From Flavobacteriaceae bacterium (lineage in GTDB: Bacteria > Bacteroidota > Bacteroidia > Flavobacteriales > Flavobacteriaceae), in contig JABHSQ010000008.1 of the NCBI GenBank assembly GCA_018669795.1, positions 62,001 through 126,000 of the forward strand: a stretch of 64,000 nt of DNA. The letters run 5' to 3'. Below are positions 57,448 to 64,000 of the stretch, in pieces. The position numbers and the translations under genes were made by a program. Within the stretch, counting starts at the first letter, position 1; each line of letters starts with the position of its first letter. Under the pieces are notes generated by a model, which did no database searches, was not told the DNA's origin, and saw nothing but the letters and a program-made list of their open reading frames with translations.

Positions 57448-58620
57448 TTATACTTTTCTTCTTTCTTTTTCCTTTTTCAATAAAGAAAGCTCTCTACTAG
57501 TTTGACCAGCAACAGAAGTGTTTTCTTCAGCTCGCCGAATTAAGTAAGGCATTACGTCTTTAACTGGACCAAAGGGTATGTATTTAGCAATATTATAACC
57601 CAAAACCCCTAAGTTAAATGAAATATGATCACTCATTCCGTATAATTGTCCAAACCAAATTCTAGAATCGTTAATTGCAATATTTTTTTCTTTCATTAAG
57701 TCCATTGCTAAATAAACGCTCTCTTCATTATGTGTTCCAATAAATAATTCTATATCACCTATATTGCTTAATATATAATTTAAAATCTTATTGAAACAAT
57801 CATCGGTAGCTTGTTTACTTTTATGCATTGGAGATGTATATCCTTTTTCTTCTGCTCTATCATTTTCTTTTTCTAAATAAGCCCCTCGAACAATTTTATA
57901 ACCTAATTTATATCCACCTTCTTTTGCTTTTCTATGCGCTTCTTTAAGATAATTGAAACGGTCCCATCTATAACATTGTAATGTGTTAAATACAACTGCG
58001 CGCTCTTTATTATAGGCAAGCATCATTTTTTCGCAAAGTTGGTCTGCAGCATTTTGCATCCAAGATTCTTCAGCATCTATTAATAATGTAATATTAGCAT
58101 TTAAGGCTGCCTTACAAGCTTTATCAAATCTATTTACAACTCGCTCCCATTCATTGACTTCTTCTTCAGAGAGTTCAATATTTTCAGATTTTTTTTGATA
58201 CAATTCAAAACGACCTAGACCTGTTGGCTTAAATACAGAAAAAGGCATTGCTTTTTTAGTTTCAGAAAAATCTGTCAACTCCAATATTTTATTTAATGTT
58301 GAATCTAATTGATCATTCCCTTCTTTACCTTCCACTGAATAATCCAATACCGAAAAAACTCCAACATCATAAAGATTATCGACAACTGGCATACAATCAC
58401 TCTCATTAACTCCACCACAAAAATGATCAAAAACCGTAGACCTAATCAAGCCTTCTACTGGTAAACGCATATTTAATGCAAATTTTGTAGCGGCGGTACC
58501 GATTTTAACCAAGGGCTCAATTGATATCATTTTAAAAAGAAAATAAGCGCGTTCAAGCTCAGAATCACTTTTAAGTCTAAAAGCAGTCTCTGTATTGTCG
58601 AAAATAGAATTTGTAACCAT
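57448..58620 (-). CDS. Proline dehydrogenase
   Basis: 390 residues, a single-function protein. LRLPVEGLIRSTVFDHFCGG (as RLPVEGLIRSTVFD) and FKPTGLGRFELYQK lead to the FAD barrel with YKIVRGAYLEKENDRA and IGTHNEES, ending RRAEENTSVAGQTSREL. It oxidises proline to pyrroline-5-carboxylate with FAD. No P5C dehydrogenase gene is beside it, unlike fused PutA. It is divergent from aroB with 160 bases between. Confidence 0.93.
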   Translation of the reverse strand: MVTNSIFDNTETAFRLKSDSELERAYFLFKMISIEPLVKIGTAATKFALNMRLPVEGLIRSTVFDHFCGGVNESDCMPVVDNLYDVGVFSVLDYSVEGKEGNDQLDSTLNKILELTDFSETKKAMPFSVFKPTGLGRFELYQKKSENIELSEEEVNEWERVVNRFDKACKAALNANITLLIDAEESWMQNAADQLCEKMMLAYNKERAVVFNTLQCYRWDRFNYLKEAHRKAKEGGYKLGYKIVRGAYLEKENDRAEEKGYTSPMHKSKQATDDCFNKILNYILSNIGDIELFIGTHNEESVYLAMDLMKEKNIAINDSRIWFGQLYGMSDHISFNLGVLGYNIAKYIPFGPVKDVMPYLIRRAEENTSVAGQTSRELSLLKKEKERRKV

Positions 58621-58780
58621 AAGTGTATATTATATTTAAACATCAAATATAACTAATTTTGCTTTTTGTTAATTTATAAAGTAGCTATAAAATTTCATTT
58701 TAAATAGTAGAATCAGATGGTGATTTTAACATAAAATATAATTAGATTTGGAATGAATATATATTTCAATTTCTGATTAT

Positions 58781-59854
58781 ATGAAAGAAATTATTAAAAA
58801 TAAAGGATCTGTTTATTGTAGTTCAAATAATTGGGATTCTCTGAATATTAGAATTAAGGAAATAAACCCTTCTAATATTTTTATTATAGTAGACACCAAT
58901 ACTAAACAATATTGTTTACCTCTTTTTATTGAAAAAAAATCATTTAATCAGTCATTTGAAGTTTTAGAAATTCCAGATGGCGAAATTAACAAAAACATAA
59001 ACACCTGCTCTCTTCTTTGGAATGAACTTTCTGAAAATGTAGCAGACAGGAATAGTTTAATCATCAACCTTGGAGGTGGTGTTGTTACAGATTTGGGCGG
59101 ATTTGTTGCTTCTACTTTTAAAAGAGGGTTGTTTTTCATAAATGTTCCAACAACACTCCTTTCTATGGTTGATGCTTCTGCAGGAGGGAAAAATGGGGTT
59201 GATTTGGGCTTACTTAAAAATCAAATAGGAGTTATTAACGATCCAGAAATGACGTTAATTGATACCGATTTTTTAAGGACATTACCTAAAAATCAAATGC
59301 TATCAGGTTTAGCAGAAATGATAAAACATGGTTTAATCCATTCAAGAGAATACTGGGATAAAGTAAAAAGTTTTGATATTTTGAAAATGGATGAATTGGA
59401 AGATTTGATTTGGGAATCTGTTTTGATTAAAAATGACGTTATTACAAAAGATCCATTTGAGAAAAACCTAAGAAAAACATTAAACTACGGACACACCTTA
59501 GGCCATGCAATTGAATCTTATAGTTTAGACCAAAACAAGTTTCCTGTTTTATTACATGGTGAAGCAATTGCTATTGGCATGGTATTGACAACTTATATCT
59601 CCCATAAGCAATTAGGGTTTCCAGAACAAACACTATCAGATATCAGCCATCATATTATTAAATATTTTAATAAATCTCTATTTAACAAGGAAGCTATGAA
59701 TGCTGTAATTGAATTATTAAAATTTGACAAAAAGAATTATAACGGCACGGTTTTATTTGTTCTATTAACCGATATTGGTAATTATAAATTAAACTGTGAA
59801 GTTTCTAATTCATTGATTTTTGAAGCTTTTGAATATTATAAAAACTATAAATAA
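58781..59854 (+). CDS. aroB: 3-dehydroquinate synthase
   Basis: 357 residues. LGGGVVTDLGGFVAST and PTTLLSMVDASAGGKNGVD (as TTLLSMVDASAGGK) bind NAD and substrate; AEMIKHG, GHTLGHAIE and LHGEAIAIGM supply the metal Glu and two His. It makes the shikimate ring from DAHP. It partly overlaps the convergent DinB gene by 10 bases at its end. Confidence 0.97.
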   Translation: MKEIIKNKGSVYCSSNNWDSLNIRIKEINPSNIFIIVDTNTKQYCLPLFIEKKSFNQSFEVLEIPDGEINKNINTCSLLWNELSENVADRNSLIINLGGGVVTDLGGFVASTFKRGLFFINVPTTLLSMVDASAGGKNGVDLGLLKNQIGVINDPEMTLIDTDFLRTLPKNQMLSGLAEMIKHGLIHSREYWDKVKSFDILKMDELEDLIWESVLIKNDVITKDPFEKNLRKTLNYGHTLGHAIESYSLDQNKFPVLLHGEAIAIGMVLTTYISHKQLGFPEQTLSDISHHIIKYFNKSLFNKEAMNAVIELLKFDKKNYNGTVLFVLLTDIGNYKLNCEVSNSLIFEAFEYYKNYK

Positions 59855-60360
59855 CGCTCCTCTATTACTTCTTTATGGTGAGTTTCGTGACCGCAAATTA
59901 AAAATCCTGCTGCCCTAACCGATAAGGAATTATCATTAGCTTTTCCAATTCGTTTCAAACTGTCTTCCGAAAAGTTTTTAAACAATACAATTGAAGCAGC
60001 TCTAACAATGCTATATTCTTCCAAAACACTATCAATAGTCCTTGTATTTAAATCGGCATTGCGAACAAATTCATTTTCGTTAAAGCCCTCTAAATTAGCA
60101 TTATCAGAACGTGCGAACTGCAAGGCTCTATAATTAAAAACTCTTTCCGTGTCAATAATATGAATTAAAATCTCTTTAATGGTCCATTTGCTTTCTTCAT
60201 ACCGATATTCCAATTTCGATGTTGGAATATTTTTAAAAAAATTAATAGTCTCAAGCTTACCATTGACTAAAGAATCTAATAATGGTAAGTCATTAACTTT
60301 ATCCAAATAAGTTTTGAAATATGAATGGTATTCATTTGAGCTAAGAGCAGATATCTTCAT
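59845..60360 (-). CDS. DinB-family protein
   Basis: 171 residues of four-helix-bundle type. The metal His are in ILIHIIDTERVFNYRALQFARSD (as LIHIIDTERVFNYRAL) and GHETHHKEVIEERYL. Members act as metal-dependent thiol transferases; the substrate here is unknown. Its 3' end overlaps the aroB 3' end by 10 bases. Confidence 0.88.
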   Translation of the reverse strand: MKISALSSNEYHSYFKTYLDKVNDLPLLDSLVNGKLETINFFKNIPTSKLEYRYEESKWTIKEILIHIIDTERVFNYRALQFARSDNANLEGFNENEFVRNADLNTRTIDSVLEEYSIVRAASIVLFKNFSEDSLKRIGKANDNSLSVRAAGFLICGHETHHKEVIEERYL

Positions 60361-60432
60361 ATTCAGTATTTTTTTTAAATAAAAAACTCTTGCTCATCAC
60401 AAGAGGTAGCTTTAATCATTTATTGTTTTTTT

Positions 60433-60912
60433 TTAAAATTCTTTAAAAATAGAATGCATCAAACGTTTTTTATCATTGATACTTTCTTCTAAAGATATCA
60501 TGGTCTCCGTTCTTGTAACTCCTTCAATATCATCTAATTGATAAATAATATTTTTTGCTTGATTGGTATTTTTTGCACGTATTTTACAAAAAATATTAAA
60601 TTTACCAGTAGTAACATGAGCAACGGTTACAAAAGGGATTTCATTAATCCTTTCCAAAACAAATTGTGTTTGAGATGTTTTATTAAGAAATATACCTACA
60701 TAAGCGATAAACGAATATCCCAGTTTTTTATAATCTATTGTCAAAGAAGATCCTATAATTAACTTTACATCTTCCATTTTACGAACTCTTACGTGAACAG
60801 TTCCAGCTGAAATATTCAACTTCTTTGCGATATCTGTAAAGGGAATTCTAGTGTTTTCAATCAACATATCTAGAATTTTATGATCAGTATCGTCTAATTT
60901 AAATTTTCCCAT
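60433..60912 (-). CDS. Lrp/AsnC-family transcriptional regulator
   Basis: 159 residues: an N-terminal winged helix-turn-helix (DDTDHKILDMLIENTRIPFT to VHVRVRKMEDVKLI, split here) and a C-terminal RAM ligand-sensing domain (AYVGIFLNKTSQ). Such regulators respond to amino acids. It starts with ATG, 42 bases before the M14 peptidase stop. A TAGATTTG -7 box lies at 60937-60944. Confidence 0.92.
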   Translation of the reverse strand: MGKFKLDDTDHKILDMLIENTRIPFTDIAKKLNISAGTVHVRVRKMEDVKLIIGSSLTIDYKKLGYSFIAYVGIFLNKTSQTQFVLERINEIPFVTVAHVTTGKFNIFCKIRAKNTNQAKNIIYQLDDIEGVTRTETMISLEESINDKKRLMHSIFKEF

Positions 60913-60936
60913 TTTTTATTTTACCTATTTTTTTTG

Positions 60937-60944
60937 CAAATCTA
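60937..60944 (-). promoter_or_regulatory. Possible -7 box TAGATTTG for the Lrp-family gene
   Basis: On the minus strand TAGATTTG fits TAnnTTTG, 24 bases before the ATG at 60912. No TTG lies at the -33 distance. Confidence 0.35.
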
Positions 60945-60954
60945 CTAACAAAAA

Positions 60955-62118
60955 TTAAAGTAAGAAATTATTTTCATTAAAATAAATCAATGATTTGTCG
61001 TTTTTATTATTAATAATAAAAACATTTAAACCTATTTCTATATTATTTTGAGAATTCACTAATATTTCTGAATTATCCCCATCTTTTTCAAGATGTCCAT
61101 AAAAACCATCTAATCCTCCAATTTTAGCAATTTTTGGAATAAATTTTATGGTTTCATTTTCTAGTGATTCTGTAAATTGAATTGCAATTGAAGTTGGCTT
61201 AATACTGTCATTAACCAATACATTTCTTAGAATATAATCATAATAGTTCTTTTTATTTTCAGGAATTAAAAAATATTTTTTATAATTAATAGGAAAATTA
61301 TCTTGCTTTGTAATCCCAAACAAATTGACGAAAGCATAAAACAGATACGCTCTTGTTTTTTCTCGCCGATAATCATCACCTAAATGCCCTGCCTCAAATA
61401 AGATTACCGGAACTCCTTTCATTTGAAAAGCATCACCAAAACAGTTAGCATTAAAGGAATCATAGTACCTACCAACTTGTCCTGGTATCAGTTTTTGCAA
61501 ATATTCATTCAAACCCACAATCAGTTCCATAGCTATTCTCCTAGAGTCCGTAACTTTTCTATCCATATTTGAAGAAGGTGACAAAAAAGAAACTGTGGCT
61601 GGTTTTTTTGTTTCCAATCCAAAAATTGATCGTTGCCCATGTAAATTCAAACATAAATTCGGTTTCAATTTATTAAAGGCATTCATTAAAACCCTACTTT
61701 CATTTTGAGATAAATCTTGAGCTTCACGGTTTAAATCAATGTTATTTGCATTATTTCGAGTATACAAGCTAGCTCCATCTGGATTTAATATAGGAATGAC
61801 GTATAGCGTGAAATCATTTAAAAAGCTCTTAATTTCATCCTTAAAATCGTCCTTTTGAGTGACAAATTTCAAAAAATCAAAAATTGTCTTTGTTGTGGTT
61901 GATTCGTTTCCATGCATTTGTGACCAAGCAAGAACAATTCTTTTGCCAGATCCAATTTTTATCATTGGTATTTCTTTTCCTAGTTCTGAAACACCAAGTA
62001 TAGAAATTTCATAGTAATTATCATACTTTTTTAATAGTGGTTTTATATGCTCTAGAGTAACATATCTACCACTTATTAATGACTCGAAATTATTGGAATA
62101 CCAAGCTTCTATCTCCAT
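60955..62118 (-). CDS. M14-family zinc carboxypeptidase
   Basis: 387 residues from the ATG at 62118. A farther in-frame start at 62238 would add 40 Cys- and Leu-rich residues that look non-coding. HGNES (69-73) gives His69 and Glu72; RNNANNIDLNRE and LHGQRS (His160) complete the zinc site, and Glu242 in LFEAGHLG is the general base. No signal peptide is clear, so it may be cytoplasmic. It may hydrolyse peptides or peptidoglycan-like amides. Confidence 0.85.
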   Translation of the reverse strand: MEIEAWYSNNFESLISGRYVTLEHIKPLLKKYDNYYEISILGVSELGKEIPMIKIGSGKRIVLAWSQMHGNESTTTKTIFDFLKFVTQKDDFKDEIKSFLNDFTLYVIPILNPDGASLYTRNNANNIDLNREAQDLSQNESRVLMNAFNKLKPNLCLNLHGQRSIFGLETKKPATVSFLSPSSNMDRKVTDSRRIAMELIVGLNEYLQKLIPGQVGRYYDSFNANCFGDAFQMKGVPVILFEAGHLGDDYRREKTRAYLFYAFVNLFGITKQDNFPINYKKYFLIPENKKNYYDYILRNVLVNDSIKPTSIAIQFTESLENETIKFIPKIAKIGGLDGFYGHLEKDGDNSEILVNSQNNIEIGLNVFIINNKNDKSLIYFNENNFLL

Positions 62119-62350
62119 TTTAAAAATTGTTCTCCAACAAAGGTAAACAATGTGGAGTTTACATCTGTAACCAGTAATTTGAGCCACTAATGTTTGGTTT
62201 TGTAAACAATCAGCAAGGCTTATTTGATCAAAATACACTAAAAAATAATATTAATTATTTTTATTTACACAACTTTATCTATTTCAAGCATTTAAATATA
62301 TTTTAATAAAGCTAAAGTTTAACTATATTAAGGGTAAATACATTCATTCT

Positions 62351-62380
62351 TTGAATTCTAAACTTAATATATTACATTTG
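62351..62380 (+). promoter_or_regulatory. Flavobacterial promoter for the XRE regulator gene
   Basis: TTG (62351-62353), a 19-base spacer and TACATTTG (62373-62380) match the Bacteroidota -33/-7 consensus with exact spacing. The ATG is 31 bases downstream of the box. Confidence 0.7.
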
Positions 62381-62411
62381 TAAACATTAACACTCATCTT
62401 ATAAAATTACA

Positions 62412-62819
62412 ATGGTAAACAGTTCAGATTTTGGAAATAGACTTCAAAAAATCATTGATTTTTATAATATTTCTGCTACAGAACTATCCAATCAAATAAG
62501 CTTTAATAGGTCTACAATTTCTCACCTCCTATCTGGTAGAAATAAGCCTAGTTTAGATTTCGTGATGAAGGTGCTTCAGAAATTTCCTGAAGTAGAATTG
62601 TATTGGTTACTAAATGGAAAAGGATCTTTTCCGGCAGTTAAAAGCACTCCTAATTCTATACTTACACTTTCTAAAAATAAGCTTCCTACAGAAAAAGAAG
62701 ATCATTTAACGAAAGAAGTTGATTTCTCAGAAGTTATTTCAAACTCAATCAATGATACGGATATAGATAGAATTGTTATTTTCTTTAAAAATGGCACTTT
62801 TAAATCCTATAAAAATTAA
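62412..62819 (+). CDS. XRE-family helix-turn-helix regulator
   Basis: 135 residues. Residues 7-60 are the Cro/CI-type HTH: FGNRLQKIIDFYNISATELS and FNRSTISHLLSGRNKPSLDFV (in parts). The tail (about 60-135) has no known domain and may allow dimer formation or sensing. It has a strong promoter of its own, so it may be autoregulated, but no operator was found. Confidence 0.88.
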   Translation: MVNSSDFGNRLQKIIDFYNISATELSNQISFNRSTISHLLSGRNKPSLDFVMKVLQKFPEVELYWLLNGKGSFPAVKSTPNSILTLSKNKLPTEKEDHLTKEVDFSEVISNSINDTDIDRIVIFFKNGTFKSYKN

Positions 62820-62863
62820 GATATATCGCTTAAAATTCGGATTTTAGCAGTAAATATTATTCG

Positions 62864-63235
62864 ATGCGATTTATAACTGGACTTTTACTTTCTTTTTTAA
62901 TTTTCAGCTGCTATGAACCTGAGCGTAATTGCCAAGACTTTAAAACAGGTACTTTTGAGTACGAAGCTTTAATTGGTAAAGAAGTACTTAGCACCACCTT
63001 TACTCGCAATGATACTTTAGAAATAGATTACTTTAATGGTAAATCGGATAGCTCCTCCATCCGATGGATAAATGATTGTGAATACATTGTAAAGAAGATT
63101 AATCCTAAGAATATGGCAGAAGAGAAAGCAATCCATATGAAAATACTTACAACTAAAGGCAATGAATATAATTTTGAATACAATATAGTTGGTGACACTA
63201 ACAAACAAAAAGGAACTGCTAACAAAATAGACTAA
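62864..63235 (+). CDS. Small lipoprotein of unknown function
   Basis: 123 residues. The signal ends FLIFSC, with Cys16 as the lipidated residue; YEPERN follows. The mature part is beta-rich (FEYEALIGKEVLSTTF, DCEYIVKKIN). Similar flavobacterial proteins are sometimes labelled DNA topoisomerase IV by error; nothing here supports that. The stop overlaps the trmL start (TAATG). Confidence 0.72.
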   Translation: MRFITGLLLSFLIFSCYEPERNCQDFKTGTFEYEALIGKEVLSTTFTRNDTLEIDYFNGKSDSSSIRWINDCEYIVKKINPKNMAEEKAIHMKILTTKGNEYNFEYNIVGDTNKQKGTANKID

Positions 63236-63687
63236 TGCCTTTAAACATAGTACTTGTCGAACCAGAAATACACACCAATACAGGTAATATTGGACGTTTA
63301 AGTTTAGCTTCTGGATCTAATTTACATTTAATAAAACCATTTGGGTTTGAATTATCGGATGCTAGGTTAAAACGTGCAGGACTGGATTACTGGAAACATA
63401 TTTCTCTTTTTATCTATGACGATTTTAATGATTTTTTAAACAAAAATCAGCATGCAGAAATGGTTTTTCTATCAAGTCATGGTAAAAAATTATACTGGGA
63501 TATTAATTATACAGAACATATGTTTTTAATCTTTGGTAAAGAATCTAAAGGCTTATCACCAGATATTATAAAAAACAACCTAAATCACACCTATAAAATT
63601 CCTTTGCAAAGTGATAAAGTAAGAAGCATCAATCTTGCAAACGCTGTAAGCATAGTTGTCTATGAAGGATTACGAACTCTATTATGA
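63235..63687 (+). CDS. trmL: tRNA (cytidine/uridine-34-2'-O)-methyltransferase
   Basis: 150 residues, a SPOUT fold. [18 protein letters not shown] (in parts), [11 protein letters not shown] and the knot [11 protein letters not shown], then [19 protein letters not shown] are characteristic. It methylates the wobble base of leucine tRNAs. It overlaps the lipoprotein gene upstream by one base and the VF530-type gene downstream by four (ATGA). Confidence 0.95.
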   Translation: MPLNIVLVEPEIHTNTGNIGRLSLASGSNLHLIKPFGFELSDARLKRAGLDYWKHISLFIYDDFNDFLNKNQHAEMVFLSSHGKKLYWDINYTEHMFLIFGKESKGLSPDIIKNNLNHTYKIPLQSDKVRSINLANAVSIVVYEGLRTLL

Positions 63688-63908
63688 CACAAGAACAACA
63701 AGCCAATAATCCATTACACGGAATTACATTAAAAACAATTTTAGAGCATCTAGTAGCCACTTATGGCTGGCATGAATTGGGAGGAAAGATTAAAATAAAT
63801 AGTTTTAACTCCAATCCTACTATTAAATCGAGCTTAACATTTTTAAGAAAAACACCTTGGGCAAGAGAAAAAGTGGAACGATTGTATTTAAAGTCTTTAA
63901 ATAAATAG
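63684..63908 (+). CDS. VF530-family (DUF2132) small DNA-binding-like protein
   Basis: 74 residues. The family signature is [25 protein letters not shown], seen in parts, then [25 protein letters not shown]. The fold is a small helical bundle likened to DNA-binding proteins; the function is unknown. It is coupled to trmL by ATGA. Confidence 0.88.
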   Translation: MTQEQQANNPLHGITLKTILEHLVATYGWHELGGKIKINSFNSNPTIKSSLTFLRKTPWAREKVERLYLKSLNK

Positions 63909-63939
63909 AAATTTTATTGAAAATCGAAGAACACTTCTA

Positions 63940-64000
63940 TTAATAGAACTTGCCACCAGTTGTATCAATCATATTGTCTTTTAGCGAAAAATCTCTAAAA
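63940..64000 (-). CDS. C-terminal end of an unidentified minus-strand gene
   Basis: Read on the minus strand, the frame entering from the window edge ends in RDFSLKDNMIDTTGGKFY and TAA at 63942-63940. It follows the convergent VF530-type gene by 31 bases, as a real gene end would. Nineteen residues are too few to name a family. Confidence 0.35.
   Translation of the reverse strand, partial: FRDFSLKDNMIDTTGGKFY

Noticed and set aside
62119-62238. A 40-residue N-terminal extension of the M14 peptidase.
   Set aside because: The stretch is Cys-rich and unlike a signal peptide; the ATG at 62118 leads straight into the family fold.
1-64000. CRISPR arrays, tRNA and rRNA genes, insertion sequences and prophage genes.
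   Set aside because: No repeat-spacer pattern, cloverleaf, transposase or phage protein was seen in the gaps or among the frames.

Overview
The window is A+T-rich chromosomal DNA from a member of the Bacteroidota, almost certainly a flavobacterium (Flavobacteriaceae). The evidence is: the type IX secretion regulator PorX; a secreted protein with a type A T9SS sorting domain; a fused LpxC-FabZ; a fused alpha/beta 2-oxoacid dehydrogenase E1; near absence of Shine-Dalgarno sequences; and several TAnnTTTG -7 boxes, two of them with a TTG -33 element at proper spacing (19911-19941, 62351-62380). I saw no rRNA, tRNA, CRISPR array, insertion sequence or phage gene. It reads as ordinary core chromosome with a few accessory and decaying loci.

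Layout. 1-117 is the tail of an SGNH hydrolase. 370-3501 is a compact three-gene cluster: an MbnP-like protein, a di-haem MauG/CcpA/MbnH-type peroxidase and a T9SS-exported YHYH protein. This is the most unusual locus here and may be a copper or redox system. 3638-8768 holds a Bcr/CflA-type exporter, an RlmI-like rRNA methyltransferase, a blue-copper lipoprotein and the fused E1 enzyme. 8891-11175 holds a 2-oxoglutarate dioxygenase overlapping an eIF1/SUI1 gene, then a nucleoside phosphorylase. 11185-11452 is a wrecked substrate-binding-protein gene, followed by a 34-residue membrane peptide and ung. 12435-18800 holds a YfcC-type transporter, a MutS2 without Smr domain, a DCC thiol oxidoreductase, an MscS channel and a dicarboxylate/glutamate symporter. 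18832-32598 holds aroC, a large FAD/Fe-S dehydrogenase, a beta-barrel protein, a quinone-oxidoreductase-like enzyme, a penicillin acylase, a DEAD-box helicase and a second MscS. 32683-41756 holds a BNR-repeat protein, small conserved proteins, a sodium symporter, and an acyltransferase overlapping a methyltransferase.

42140-53501 is mostly on the minus strand: prohibitin, a VWA-like membrane protein, fabG, sucD, and the lipid A block (HD hydrolase, lpxD, lpxC-fabZ, lpxA, efp, a second LpxD-like gene). A broken NTF2-like gene sits in that block, still start/stop coupled to its neighbour. 53615-59854 carries porX, tsaE, ald, a DUF4258 gene, proline dehydrogenase and aroB. The end holds DinB, an Lrp regulator, an M14 peptidase, an XRE regulator, a lipoprotein, trmL and a VF530-type protein.

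Themes that join genes: outer-membrane biogenesis (fabG, lpx genes, beta-barrel protein, T9SS regulator and cargo), aromatic amino-acid synthesis (aroB, aroC), amino-acid catabolism (ald, proline dehydrogenase, fused E1, symporter) and copper/redox proteins at the left end. At least three loci show gene decay: 11185-11452, 37247-37418 and 47075-47480. A fourth gene, at 37590-38118, is broken by one base in a poly-A run at its start.
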